Shown here: in pieces, positions 39,426-52,500 of the stretch
Layout: every line of letters begins with the position of its first letter
How positions within the stretch are numbered: the stretch's first letter is position 1
Origin: Diplonema papillatum
Lineage: Eukaryota > Euglenozoa > Diplonemea > Diplonemida > Diplonemidae
DNA length: 64,000 nucleotides
Reading direction: 5' to 3'
NCBI GenBank assembly: GCA_030068145.1
Contig: JAPJBO010000073.1
Span: 283,501 to 347,500 of the forward strand
Program-made: the position numbers and the translations under genes
Notes under the pieces: generated by a model
Seen by the model: the letters and a program-made list of their open reading frames with translations, nothing else
What the model was told of the DNA's origin: nothing
Database searches by the model: none

Positions 39426-41009
39426 GCCCGCATAGTGGTCAAACGATTCGCATTATCGCATATTATCGCATTTGGGATTTTGGCGCCGATTATCGCATTT
39501 TCATTCGCATTATCGCACGATTATCGCACATTATCGCAGAATCCTTTGGGGCACCCGGAGCGAGGCAGGATGGCTTGACAGGCGCAGAAAGTGAGAAAAC
39601 GAGTCCGCGGAGCTCCTCGTGAGCCCTTCTCACTCGCGCCATGCTACCGTGACGCTTCGACAACTGACATCCGACCACTACCAGTATCACCTAACTTGAC
39701 AACTGCATGGCTCGATCCCTTCTTGGTCAACAAACGTGCAAGCTCTCTTTCATCGTCTTCATCAACGACTTAAGCTTTGCCGACACGGGAGCCTCACGGG
39801 ATTCTCAGCCTTCCCCGGGAAGTGGCGACAAGGTGTACAATGCCGAGATTCACACACCACCCCGTTTTGCAGCTGGAAGGAGGACAGAAGTGATGTTAAA
39901 CGGCATAGAAGCAGCTTGCTCGGACCGCTGGAACGACGCCAAACCCGTGTATCCGCAGGACGTACCCTTCGCCCAATGGAAACTGAAGTTTCCCATCAAG
40001 GCGTTTAGCCGCCGCCGAAGGCCGTGCCGTGACGTTGTGGGTGTCTATCAAGCTCACAGTTCCTTGTATTTTCTCCTGCTTCATCCGGAAGTCGTCCAAC
40101 GAAACAACCTTTGCACTGGTAGGGCGCCGCCTGCCATATCATGACTTTGCACCCACTTCCGTACCCTACTCATGGCCGAGACCATCGTCAGCAACCCGAC
40201 GACAGACAGATGCCTCTTGCAATGTCAATCTCTGGCTGGCGGGTGAGCTCGCCTCGCGGGGGATCGCGCATTGTAGCGCTGTGGGCTCTCTTCTTCTTTG
40301 TGACTGCACGGCCAACGGTCTACGTAACGCCTTGATGAGAAACTTCAGTTTCCATTGAGCGAAGGGTACGTCCTGCGGACACACGGGTTTGGCTTCGTTC
40401 CAGCGGTCCTTGGAGGCAAGCTGCTTCTATGCCGTTTAACAGCAGTTTCGTCCTCCTTGTGGCGTATCCAGGCAGCGTAAAGAGCATAAACCTTGTCGCC
40501 ACTTCCCGGGGAAGGCTGAGGCTCCCGTGTCACCAACGCTTAAGTCGTTTTGGTGCCGGTGCGTGGATATCTCTCACGCCGGGCATTTGTCTGGCTCCGG
40601 CTGTTTCACTGGGGCTCGCCGAACATGGTCTTCCCTCGTAGGTCTTGTTTCGGCGGTTTGTCAAGTTCCAGAATGACACTGTCTTCTGGAGACCCCCAGT
40701 GTGCTTCTTGCGTCTGGGGAGCGTCTGGACAACTTCAGCTGTCGTAGTATCAGCTGGCACGATCGATGGGGCGGCAACGGAATCTGGATGTGGTTGCCAG
40801 AAAGGACAGGTTCTCATAGCACTCTTGCTACAAACCCCAGAGAAAGTCACAAAGCTTTCCCCCGGAACCCACCCCTACAGGGGTACATCCTCTGTACAAA
40901 TATAGTATAATGGATTATCGCATATTATCGCATGCCGATTATGTGCGATAATTTTGTGCGATAATGCGATAATTATTATCGCATGCGAATCGTTTGACCA
41001 CTATGCCTA
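39426..41009. mobile_element. hAT-like TIR element with ATTATCGCA subterminal repeats
   Basis: Inverted ends gcatagtggtcaaacgattc, then gcat, at 39430-39453 and 40983-41006. The right end finishes in cta directly against G22 (41010-41031). Subterminal attatcgca and gcgataat motifs are repeated near both ends. Inside, about 39785-40030 is an inverted copy of about 40300-40520, giving a foldback of ~220-bp arms. No transposase motif was found. At 1.58 kb it is probably non-autonomous. Confidence 0.72.
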
Positions 41010-41031
41010 GGGGGGGGGGGGGGGGGGGGGG
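41010..41031. repeat. G22 homopolymer
   Basis: Abuts the right end of the hAT-like element. Confidence 0.95.
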
Positions 41032-42984
41032 TCCGGGTTTTTTATTTTTGTCTCCCGAGCACCCGCTAGCACCCTTGGTCGTGGAGATTTCAGGCTTCGC
41101 GGTGGATTTTGCCACGTTTCATGATCGCCTGGTGCTCGTGGGGGTTTGTCCCGCTCTTTGCGGTCCCTCGCCCTTCTGTTATGTTCAGCCTATGGGCTTC
41201 GGTATCGTGAATATTTTGTTGGTTTGAGGCCCCTTCTGTAGCTTGGAAAACGGAAAGAGAAGCAGCATCTCCATCGATCAGAACGAGGGACAGAAGTTCC
41301 CACGCTCAACCCGCTCGGCTGTGTCATCGGAACAGAAGTCGGCAACAAGCGGTTCGGACGGGCGGGTTCCCCGCCCATCAAGTACAACCGGTTTTCCCTC
41401 GCCTAGAAGGTGCTGTCGGATGGCTTAAGATGGCCTGAGCAGACTGCTACCTTTGGTTCCGCATCCTTTCAAACTGTGGCTGACCAAGCCGCTGTTTGAG
41501 CTCTGCAGGGGTTTTGATGCACTCCAAAATGCGGGTACCAACAACCCCGGCAGCTGGGAGGAATGGCTACCGAGCATGGGTGCGTGGCGTTCGTGGACGC
41601 GCAACTGCGTGCAAACAAGCGTCACGCAATTAGCAGAGACAGGTCACCACTCGTTCTGCAGTGGAGTTAGCATTAGCTCAATGTGTCGGGAGCAGTAGTT
41701 GTCGACTGAAAAGTAAGCACGTACCGCGGATGCAGAACATCGATGCAGACGATGAGTGCCGCAAATGCAGGCATTCGAGGCCGTTCTACGAGCAGGCAAG
41801 ATGGCAAGCGAGAGAGCGTGCCGTACCTCAGGCAGGTCGCTCGAAAACGGGGACCCGAAATGGACGATTCACCCCCAGGAACAATACCCAGCGGACTGGA
41901 AGCGCAGGCAGGCCCGGATGGAAGCATGGGGTGAAGCAGAAGAGACAGAGGAGCGGAGAAACGGGGCCGCACCAGTGGCAGACCCGGACGTTGGGGTTAA
42001 ACAATTGAAGAAGAAGTGTAAAGACGAGGAAACACCGACTCGGGCATACCGGCCGAGAACAGCCAATCATGGAACCCAGGGCACAAGGGAGGCTACGGCG
42101 CGGTGGTGAAGTAACGCTCGCTCGCTAGCATCCGGCAAGAGCCAGCATGACACATGAATTTGGAAATGATGCTTCATTTGGAAACAGCGAGGGCAGAGGG
42201 TTAATCTGCTTGTACTAGGCTCCTCGGTTCCCGTAGTATCGGGGGAGTTTGAGGCAATTGCTGGCTGGTGGTCGGTTGTAGTCCGTTGCGTCAAGCACAA
42301 CCGGGCTTGCCCTCTGGAGGCTTTGGAAAATAGTGGTTCCTGTCTGTCAGAGATGTGCATTCAGCGCTGCCATGGCAAAGCATTCCGGGTACCTTCTGCG
42401 GTGGACCTACACTTTCGGTGCCGCCTTACATATTAATTGGTGTTGGTTTTTACTCGACAGGACCCTGGTGCAGTCGGTTTAGCTTGATTGCAGCGATCAC
42501 CTGCCATAACCTGAAGGGGTGGTGCAAAATAAAAAATCGGACCCCCTTGAGTTTTTCCGGGTTTGTGCCGGGTTTGCACCGGGCATATGGATCACACCAT
42601 TAAATATGATGATTCAACCATTCATTCCATTCAAATTGACCAACATCGAGAGACTCTGGGTGGATTCATCACTTTCCAAATTCACATCCGGGTTTCTGTG
42701 AATTTGGAAGTTGCCGTTCGCCGAAGCTAGTCGTGGCCCGATAAATCCGATGAGCCTTGGCAGAGGGATACCTGCCGATTAGCTCAGCATTCCCAAACTG
42801 AGCGACTCGTGCTAACAAGGAGTTAACCAACATGGCTCGTCGAGGAAATACGGGACTCTCACCCTCTGTGGATACCCCATTCCAGGAGACTTACCTCGAC
42901 GCCAGTTGTGTCCCCTAAGATTTTGCCAGTTGCATGCACTTGTGTGCTCTACAGCCCGGCTGTGGACACTTCGACTCCCAATCA
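41032..42984. other. no recognisable gene
   Basis: Plus-strand frames at 41661-42109 are charged, but they overlap one another and lack motifs. 42809-42835 (tgctaacaaggagttaacca) has an inverted partial match at about 46480. I see no functional element. Confidence 0.4.
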
Positions 42985-43560
42985 AGGACGAGGTTCTCAA
43001 GTGTGCACTACCTGACGGTTGTGGAAGCTTCATCTCCCACACGAAGACGAGGTCCTAAAGTGTGCACTACCTGACGGTTGTGGACGCTTCATTTCCCACA
43101 CGAAGATGAGGTCCTCAAGTGTGCACTACCTGACTGTTGTGGACGCTTCATTTTTCACACGGTGCACTACCTGACGGTTGTGGACGCTTCATCTCCCACA
43201 CGAAGACGAGGTCTTCAAGTGTGCAGTACCTGACTGTTGTGGACGCTTCATTTCCCACACGAAGACGAGGTCCTCAAGTGTGCACTACCTGACTGTTGTG
43301 GACGCTTCATTTCTCACACGGTGCACTACCTGACGGTTGTGGACGCTTCATCTCCCTCACGAAGACGAGGTCCTAAAACGTGGTCTACTTGCCGCTTGCC
43401 TTCACTTCATCTCTCATTCGAGGCCGAAGTCCTAAAGTGTGCCCTACCTGCCGGTTGTGCAGTTCATCTCCCATTCGAAGTCCTAAAATCTGCTCTACCT
43501 GCCAGTTGCTTTCACTGCATCGCCCATTCGAGGACGAAGTTCTAAATGGGCCCCTACCTG
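42985..43560. repeat. 59-bp tandem repeat, about nine units, decaying to the right
   Basis: Unit: cgaagacgaggtcctcaagt, gtgcactacctgacggttgt, ggacgcttcatttcccaca. Some units are shortened, and the last three are diverged. Confidence 0.9.
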
Positions 43561-43568
43561 CCGGATGT

Positions 43569-43730
43569 GGGCTCTCACCACCGTGTGTTGTTTTTCGCTC
43601 AGGACTTTGACCTGTTGTGTTTGTGTGTCGTGTCATGTAGGGGTAGACTCGCATGACCTCACGTCCGTTCAACACGTGGTTCGGTAGTTACAGCACTTGG
43701 GATCCCTTTGTCTGGCAGCTTTGTCGAGCA
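43569..43730 (+). repeat. dispersed repeat family H, copy 2
   Basis: ctcaccaccgtgtgttgttt through the cacgtggttcggtagttaca block. Same order as copies 1, 3 and 4. Confidence 0.8.
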
Positions 43731-44464
<734 letters not shown>

Positions 44465-44720
44465 GGGGAATTGCAAGAACGTGCTTGGAATGGGTAAGTG
44501 CTCAACTCCGCACTGGTCCCGTCTGCGCCATGTTTCGGTCCTTTAAGCCACGGACACATAAGGCGGACTACCATCAGCGCGGAACCTGAGTGTCTGCAGA
44601 CAGGACTGCGGTGTGAGTCTGGTTTGTCAGGCGGCTGTTCGTAGCTCGTCACAGCCAGGACCAACAATGCTACTAGAGCACAGGCGAATCCGTCACGGGG
44701 AGAAGGCCCCTACAATAGAG
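44465..44720 (+). repeat. dispersed repeat family G, copy 3, with possible target duplication
   Basis: Near identical to 38535-38775. It is bracketed by aatagagcggggggg on the left (about 44453) and aatagagcggggggaaa on the right (about 44714). Since aatagag is also present at the end of copy 2, only the agcgggggg part can be a target duplication. Confidence 0.8.
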
Positions 44721-46074
44721 CGGGGGGAAAGAGGGAAAGGGGTCGCGGAGATTTGCATCAGAGCGCTTGTAAACCAAGTTCGTGACCGGCGTTGCTCATG
44801 AAGCAGTCAGAACCCGGATATCACATCGACGTTGCGACGGTACTTGCTTTGTCTTTCCAACGTATGCATTTTCTTCTTCTTCTTTTCCTCAACGACAGTA
44901 AAGTCTGGTACTTGCCCAGAAGGATTTATCTACGGTTGGCTTTTCCGGCGATATATTCGCCCAGCCAATTGCCTGCGACGGCGTTCCTCCTCGGTCGCTT
45001 TTTTTTCTTTTTATTTCCTCCTTTTTCTTCAGGGGACTTTAGCACTTTGGCTGGCCGAGCAAAAAAGCCGGTTTCAGCCAAAACCCCGGTTGTGGGGCTC
45101 AGCGGTGCCTGTGGGTGTCTGAGTGCCTGGAACCGTCGCCGCACACGCAAACAAGGGGTGGTGAGATATAGGCTTGCGGTACACTACGGAGATGGTGAGT
45201 GACAAGCTTCGAATAGCAGTCTGCGGGGGCCACTTGAAAGCGAATTCTAAAAATTATTTTTACGGAAAACCCCATATCGGACACACTTAAGTCGGAAAAT
45301 TATTTATCGGAAACTGTTACCGATAAGTAATTATTTTAGACGCTGGGAAATGTGCGCCTGTTTTTCGAGGAGCGCTTTTTCAGAGCCTTTTGCGCGGTTT
45401 TCAGAGCCTTTTGCGCGGGTAGACGCTACCACTTTTTCGTTTTTGTTCGTGCGATTTAACCTGTATGTGATTTGGTTAAACCGCTGCCAACGTTCTTTTT
45501 AGCTGTAACAAATACTGTCTCCAGGGAAGCAGAAATTGGTTGTCGCAAAAAAAACGAGAGTATTTTTGTTGCCCCTCCTCCCCACATTTGGTGGCAATGC
45601 CGAGCGTACGAACGGATCCGAGTGCAACACCAGTATGCCGAAATTGTTGGCGCGGGCCTCATGGTCGGTGTTCTTCTCCTTCGTTTGTTTGTAAGTATCC
45701 GCTTTGGTTTCACCTTTTGTTTTCAGATGGAGATGCACGAGCCGACCGGAGGAAGGGGTCAGCGCAAGCCTCATGTAGCCAAGCCAGTGCGAGAGGCCAG
45801 AAGACGCCTGCTCCAATTCTTGCAGTTTACTGAGGGAATAGGAGCAAGACGCATGGCTAGACGAGCGCGACCACCTCGAATCGATACCAGAAGAATCGGG
45901 GTGGGGCTGGCTTCGATATCCCGGTAAATGGTAGCACTTCTGAACTAGCCCGAGCCAACAGGAGAGAAGAGCGAACGCCCCTGCTCCCGTTGACTGCTGG
46001 GGCGGGCGCGGATTGAAAGGGCGAGAAGGAGCGGATGCAGGGATCCCTGTTAGGTAGGCCTGGGTTTCTATCAT
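44721..46074. other. no gene supported; one long opposing-frame region
   Basis: 45472-45927 (+) and 45499-46074 (-) are both open, and neither has a domain. The plus frame contains KPVREARRRLLQF, faintly like the basic Gag stretch, which is not enough for a call. 45270-45335 is AT-rich with inverted ttatcgg/ccgataa motifs. Confidence 0.4.
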
Positions 46075-46215
46075 TTACACACGTCCCGGACTCCCACTCC
46101 GGGTTGCGGGAGTGGTTTTGCGGTCGTGCGTGCGGTCGACCTCAACGCGGGAGTGGCACTCCCGCAATGCGGAGCGGCCACTCCCGCACTTTTTTTTTTC
46201 ACTCCCGCGTTGACT
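46075..46215. repeat. cluster of GCGGGAGTG motifs in both orientations
   Basis: At least six copies of gcgggagtg or cactcccgc lie within 140 bp, separated by unrelated sequence and a T9 run. It resembles hAT subterminal repeats, but no terminal repeats were found. Confidence 0.6.
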
Positions 46216-47599
46216 CAGTGTATTGGCTGCTGAAGTCCGGGGTGCATTGTCCGTAGCTATGCTTCCAGAAGATCAGCCGTCATTCCTTTCGTTAATGGTT
46301 CCGCAAGGCCGACGCGCATCACTCAGCGCTAAGAAAAGGAAACAGCCGTGATGCTCCTAGTAGCGGCACGGGCGGGTTAGAGTCCAAGCCTGAGCCGAAA
46401 TTCTACTGGTGACGCAAGCTGCTGGGGACAGAACTGGCGTCGTAATGGTCACCTGGAATGGTGGGTACCCACCGAGGGTGGAGTACCAACTCCTTGTTAA
46501 CACGAGCGTCAGTGGTGTGCCTACCGGAGGAAGGGGACGAAGGGATGTATGGGGGATGTATGAGGGGAAGGTTTTTTGTAACGAAAATCGGGCTCACGAG
46601 GCTCCGATGCGTTGGGAGACTCTCAGGGGAAACAAAAAGCCCTTGAGGGAGGCGGGAGGGAACAGCTCTCCTCTGGTTGCGCTTCCGTCTCGGCGGGCGG
46701 GCACTTTGCACCCGCGCAGAATGCGGGCGTGGCAAGCTATTTTTCGAACCTACGGATAATACTACCTAACGTCCGTCGCTAAGAGGGCGTGCACCGTGAA
46801 AGATCCGAAATAGACCAGTCACTGCGATGCAGCGGCAGCTGCATCTTGTCCTCTATCGATACTCACATCAGCTTCGGTGCTGGAGTTTCGAGCGCCGAGT
46901 ATACGTACGTAGGTTTGCGAAGCATGCGCAGCATACGTAGAGGAGTACATACGTAGTAGCACCAAGTACCCGCTGAGAGGACAGGTATGCAATGCACACC
47001 ATACCATACAGCAGTACGCGTACACATTGTAGCACCACCATGCAGGACGTAGTAGTAGTAGAGGTTTGAACTTGATATATGCAGCAACAAACTGTGACGA
47101 AAGACTGCACAGAGAGGCATGCATGCATAGCACACCACGTACCTACTTACTAGGGTTGCGTTGCGCCACTGAACAGGACAGGAACCCCTGAAGGGCAGCA
47201 CGGAGCCACTGAAGAAACAGCGTGGAACCCGAAGGGCAGCATGGAGCCAGTTCGGGGTTGCGAAGACCCTCGTTCGTTCGAAAAACGCTTGCCAGTACTA
47301 CGCCGCGGGAGAAAGGGCGACAAAAGGGAGGATGGGTGGCGTGCAAGAGAGGTGAAGACTGAAAAGGGGCGTTCATCACGGTCGCGGGTCCTGTGACGAT
47401 AGAGAAAAAAGAGGGGGGGAAACAGGGCGGAGGGTCCAAAAAAGAGCCTCCCCCTTCCCAGTGTACTTCCTTCCCGTTTGTCGATGTTCGTTTCACGTGG
47501 CTTCCTTTACCGGTGCCAGGCTTGTACCCTCGAATCGCCGATTTTGAGGATGGTTCACGCCAGAGAACAAGAGATCGATTCTCTCGACTCGTTTTGTTC
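46216..47599. other. no recognisable gene
   Basis: A family F box is at 47049-47110. The rest is unassigned. Confidence 0.4.
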
Positions 47600-47780
47600 G
47601 TCTCTCAGCCCGAGAAGGAATAATCAAAACGAAGTTCTTAGCGGTTCTCTTTTGAGTTTCGTCTCAAGGCCTCGTTGCGCGGGATCAATAGGGACTGCCG
47701 GGGGTCGTACGTACTCCTACGTCAGAGGTGAAATTTCTAGATCGTAGGAAGACGAGCTTCTGCGAAAGCATTCGACAGAG
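47600..47780 (+). rRNA. 18S rRNA fragment (stray, partial)
   Basis: 47680-47775 reads caatagggactgccgggggt, then gtcagaggtgaaattt, then taggaagacgag and ctgcgaaagcattcg. This is the highly conserved central 18S block (normally ...GGTGAAATTCTTGGAT...GCGAAAGCATTTGCCAAGGA). Upstream, ggaataat and a U-rich hairpin region fit the same molecule. Homology stops after gcattcg, and no rest of the rDNA unit is present, so this is a dispersed fragment and not a working gene. Confidence 0.8.
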
Positions 47781-48001
47781 ACAAATTGCCAGCATTCTGA
47801 TGCCGTATCCGTCCGCCGCAGTAATCGATACGGTCCGCTTGGCATTCCAGTTTGTCAGCCCCTTCAGTGTTCGTGTGTCTACAAAACTGGCCCGGATCGA
47901 GTATTCCCTGCAAAAGCCCAGTGCGTACTACGAAAAGAAAGGCGTAGCTTTTGGCTTATCGAAAAAAGGTTGTGGCACAACGTACGCGGTGTGCTGGAGG
48001 G
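47781..48001. other. no recognisable gene
   Basis: Unassigned sequence between the rRNA fragment and the TIR element. Confidence 0.4.
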
Positions 48002-48555
48002 CGGGACTTAAGCGGTGCGGTCCATTTTTGCGGGTGTGGCAAACCCGCAAATCCAGTGTGAATCCGGTGTGATCACCTGTTTTTTTTGCGGTGTTTACTG
48101 GATTTCACACGGGATTTGCGGGTGGCACACCGGATTGCATAAACTGGATTTGCGGGTGTGGCACGCCGGATTTGCGGGGGTACCGACACTCGACACTTTG
48201 ACCGCACAGTTAACTCCTCGTACACCGTGTACACGGTGGAGTACAGCCTCTGAAGCTGAGGAAAGAGGGTGCACCCGAGCCACACCCGAAAGTGCAATCG
48301 GGTGTGCTACAACCGAAAACAAGTGTATACCCACCCAATGGAGTGGCTGGTATGTACACTGGATTTGCGGGTGTCACACTGGATTTCACACTGGATTTGC
48401 GGGTGTGGCACACTGGATTTGAGGGTGTGGCACACTGGATTTGCGGGTGTGGCGCACTGCATTTGCGGGTGTGGCACACTGGATTTGCGGGTGTGGCACA
48501 CTGGATTTGCGGGTGTGGCACACCCACAAAATCGACCGCACAGTTCCAGTCCCCC
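48002..48555. mobile_element. foldback/TIR element with 22-bp subterminal array
   Basis: Left end gcgggacttaagcggtgcgg, then tcc-attttt, then gcgggtgtgg; the right end is an inverted, diverged match (cacacccacaaaatcgaccg, cacagttccagtcccc). Inside the right end, 48356-48520 holds seven or so units of ggatttgcgggtgtggcaca. Inverted copies lie just inside the left end (aacccgcaaatccag). No coding capacity. Confidence 0.6.
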
Positions 48556-48704
48556 AACCAATGCTGCAGCACACCGTGTAAACACGTACACCCGAAAAGC
48601 GGGTGCGGCACCTGCTTTTCAACTCCAGCGCTGGTAGGGGGGGGGTCAGCGCTCTTGTTAAGGATCAGCCACTTTGGCCGGATGGCCGGATAAACCAGAC
48701 CCCC

Positions 48705-48929
48705 CCCCCTCTACAGTGCAGTTGCCTTGGAGGCTGGGTGGTCAAATTCTCTAAGGTGAAATGGTCAAAATTCCCTGCCAAAAGTGGGCCCACAAAATTT
48801 TTCCAAAGTGTGGTATTTGGGGTATTTGGGGCAAAAAAAAAAATTTTTTTTTTTCTGACCGCCCACCGTGGTGACCACCTTAGAGTGTGACAGGTAGCGT
48901 CTCCCCCCTCCACAGTGAAAATAGCCTGA
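48705..48929. repeat. dispersed repeat family M, copy 2
   Basis: About 90% like 38290-38516 and again placed between a C run and a G run. Confidence 0.85.
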
Positions 48930-48931
48930 GG

Positions 48932-49160
48932 GGGGGGGGTCGTTGTTGTTGGTGATGGTTTTGTGGGATGAAGTAGGGGAAAGAAAATTTCTTTTTGCGG
49001 TGGTCTCCGCTGGCCTGGTAGTCCGTGCTACCTCCTTTCTTTTACACTCGTTCTCTTCTCTACTCACTACTGTACGTACTCTTTCGCTCTTTTTCTCTCT
49101 TTGGCTAGCCAAAACAAAAGACTTCTGCGACCGACACCACGAACACATTCGCAATGAATG
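48932..49160 (+). repeat. dispersed repeat family W, copy 2
   Basis: tcgttgttgttggtgatggt, gcggtggtctccgctggcct, ttacactcgttctcttctct and gaccgacaccacgaacacat, shared in order with 62660-62882. Confidence 0.8.
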
Positions 49161-49586
49161 TGGCCCTGGGCCCCCCACGTGCATACATGTTGAGCAGGGG
49201 TTGCCATGTAGCCCGTATCGGTCTAAGTCAACACTGTTACTTTCATGGGATGTTCACCGGGGAAGGGTCCGACCTAACCGTTAGTCAACAGCAACGTCGA
49301 AAAGGGGGAGGGGGAAAGAAGATAGAAAATCGGTGGGGTTGACAAGCTCGTAAGTGGTTGTTTGTAGATCAGTACAACCTTAAACTACGCCTAGCACACG
49401 GCCAGGCGGTCTTTAACGAACCTCCAGTACATTAAACGCAAGTCGGCAGGTCGTCATCAGACGCGGCACGAAAAGCAAACGTCGCCGACGCAGCACTTCA
49501 GCAATGCGTCCTCTTATTTACAGTGGGCACCGTACCTGAACTCAGCCCCGCTAGGCCGAGATTCCGGCTGTTCCGCAGGGCATACA
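49161..49586. other. 3' flank of the RT-USP frame
   Basis: No gene and no obvious terminal repeat or poly-A tail that would mark the end of a retroelement. Confidence 0.4.
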
Positions 49587-52500
49587 TCACTCCCCGAAGT
49601 TGACGTACGTGCAGAGACGTTCGTGCACATGCAGGCCTCTGAGGCCCCGGAACAATCGACCGTCCTTGGTGCGGTCGGTGAAGCAGCGCTTGCAGCGCAG
49701 TTCCGGGGGGTCCTTGGGCTGTTCAGGTGGCTGGTCGTGTGCTGCCAAAGCAGCGTCGGAGGGCATGGGTTGGCAAGATGCCAGATTCGCGTCGGTACAG
49801 GGCGGACTAGAAGGTATCAGCGGGACCTGCAGTGGGACTGTTGTTGCCATCATAGTAGGTGATGGCAAGCGTTCGACCACCTCGTGGGACGCATTGGGGA
49901 TTCGTACGTATGCGGCGAGGTATATGTCAGTCCAAGGAACGTTGTCGACGTGCAAGACTCGTTCGTCATCGAAAAGCGTCCATTGCATCCCTTGCAAGAC
50001 GTATGTGACAAAATGGCCGCTTGTCGTATTTTGTCCCGTGTGTACAACCACCGCGGAAAGGCGTAGTGTGCCGTCCGGCAGTCGCAGGAGGAGCGGTAGG
50101 GAAGCGTCATTCCGTAGTCTCGCACCATCGCTTGCGTAAATGCCGAACTGCAACAGCAGGCACTCGGACGCCACATGCACGTTCATGGTCTCCACAACGG
50201 ATCCAGCAGCTCCGCAGTCACACCTCCTCTCCGGATTCATAATTCCACGAACACAGAATGCGTCCTCCACCGGCCTTCCACGAGGGACTTGAAGACACCG
50301 TACCAGTTGATGACGGGTGGATGTGGCGCCACAGGCGATACATCGTGTTGTTGTCGTCATCGTGTTTTCCAGGCACGTCTGGAAAAGCCGCCAATCCGGA
50401 CAAGCCTCCGTCGTCTCGTCCGGCCCTAGGGAGCTGTCTGTCCTATCCAGAATTGCAACCAAAGCCTCGTGCGCGTCGTGCTGTCGCGCATCGCAGAACA
50501 TTGGGAGCATGGCGAGGATTGTTTCAGCCCCTATCCTTCGGCTGTCTTGGCTGAGCTGGCTCCTCCCCGAGCGCGAGCTTACCAGTAGGACGAAGTACGT
50601 CAAGAACTCCTTCAGGAACCCCCGGAAATTCAGAGGATTCTGCGCAAGACTGTAATACATGTTCTCGATCGGTTCCACACGCAACAAGAGCTGCAGTACC
50701 GCATTGAGAAAACAAGTATTCCCAAGGTTCGGGAGGCCGGCAGGTTCAAACGGTGACGGGTCGAACATGCGGGAGGGCCGTTGGATACAAATGACAGCTT
50801 GGCGGCCGACAGCGGGTGATGATTCCAGCATGTCAGGCACTGCATGGGACACGTCGCAGCGCCGTTTCGGTCCAGGCTGAGCAGCCTCATCGTCTCTGCG
50901 CTTGCGCTTTCCTTTAGTCGTCCCATCCTGGGGCACAAGATCACGACGCTGCTTCGGAGCCGCAGTGGAAGGCCGATCGGGCGTATCTCGTTCCGTTCGT
51001 GTGCCAGGTCGAGGACGGTCCCTGTATCTCACGAAGGCCTTCTCAGCGAGCAGCCTCTCGACCGCTTGGTCGATGGACTCCAAGTCGGGCATCTGCAGAA
51101 TGCGTTCCACTTCATGTACGAGCCACACGAAGTGCGCACGGATCTTCTCGCAGTGATCACCGAACTTCGCTTCTGGGTACGTGTCTAGTAACCATTTACG
51201 AAACCCACTTTTTAAGACACTCTTGCGGTACCCCCGTCTCATGAGCTTCAGCACCGTGTTGTTCATCTCGGTCTTAAAGTCATGGAGGTTGTTCGCAATC
51301 CTGCCGTTACGCACAAGCGCTCCGATGAGGATACTCGACCCAAAGTTCGATGGAGCCGTGGAGAGCACGGATGTGTACGCCAAGGGCTGGTATCGGTATG
51401 CCTTCGCTTTGTCGAGGACTGACAGGCGCATGTATCTCCTCCCGGACATCTCGGAGACTTCATGTCGAATCCGAATACCAAGGAAAGTGGCGTCCCCAAC
51501 CTTGGCGTTTGTCTGTTTGTACCTCATGTTGTACACAGATTCCGGTGGGGGTTTTGTGCCGAAACACAACAGATCGTCAATGAAGCGGCGTGTCAGGCTA
51601 AGCAATGCCGCACGTTGCGTGTCCCCGTCTTCCAAGAGTCGCATCATGTATTTTCGCTCTTTCGCATAGCAAAAGAGGTTGGCGATGTCCGGGGAAGCGT
51701 TCGCACCCATTGGGATGCCTAGCGTCTGCCTCATGAGAACCCTATTGACCAGAACATAGGTATTCACCAGGCAGAAAGACAAGAGGGTCTTGAGCTCCTG
51801 CGCCGAATACGCTGCTTCATGTGACCGTACCTCCGTGTTTACCTTAAAGGCGAAACAGCGCTTCTTACGAGTCGGCCCGTGTTGGCTCTTCGGACGTACT
51901 AATACGAGTCTTCCCGCGTCCACGTTCAAACGTGCAGCCTCCGCCGCGAAGGCCTCATTAATCGTGTCCGCAACCGCATTAAGAAGCTCCTCAAGCTCCA
52001 GCTGGTCATACATCGTTGTGAAGTCAAATGTACCAGCGTCCAGCTGCGCGAGTTCGTCCGCGTGTGTCTTCAGGAAGAAGGCCGTGTCGTCGCTCGACTC
52101 CGTGATCCAGAAGTACCGGTACCCAGTCGCGTTGAACCGAATGTCGTCTTCCCGCCGGAGGATGCTCATGATCGCCTTCAGCAAGCCGGTCAGGTCCAGT
52201 TGCGCGTCCGTCGTAGACGAGAACGTGGTCTTAGGGCGGGCGTCCCGTCCAGCATCGGCCGCCTCGGAGTCGGAGTCGACACAGTTCTTCCGCGAAACCC
52301 CAGCGATGTACCGCATGGACGTCACTTCCTTGTGCAGCTTCAGGGTGCCATATAGGTATGGGAGGACGTTCGATGAGTGTAATCCTTCCCGTCCGAGGTA
52401 GGCCTTGTGCCTCGCAATGACTTGTTGAGGCGTCTCTTCGCTCGGGGAGTAGTTCGTACTGTGATTGACCTTCGCGTGTAAGTCCTGGTTGTAAAATCTT

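Noticed and set aside
45472-46074. Gene on either strand near 45.5-46 kb
   Set aside because: Opposing open frames without motifs. The Gag-like basic stretch is too short.
46360-46560. Possible structured RNA (group II intron or tRNA-like)
   Set aside because: No conserved core, A/B boxes or pairing pattern could be confirmed by eye.
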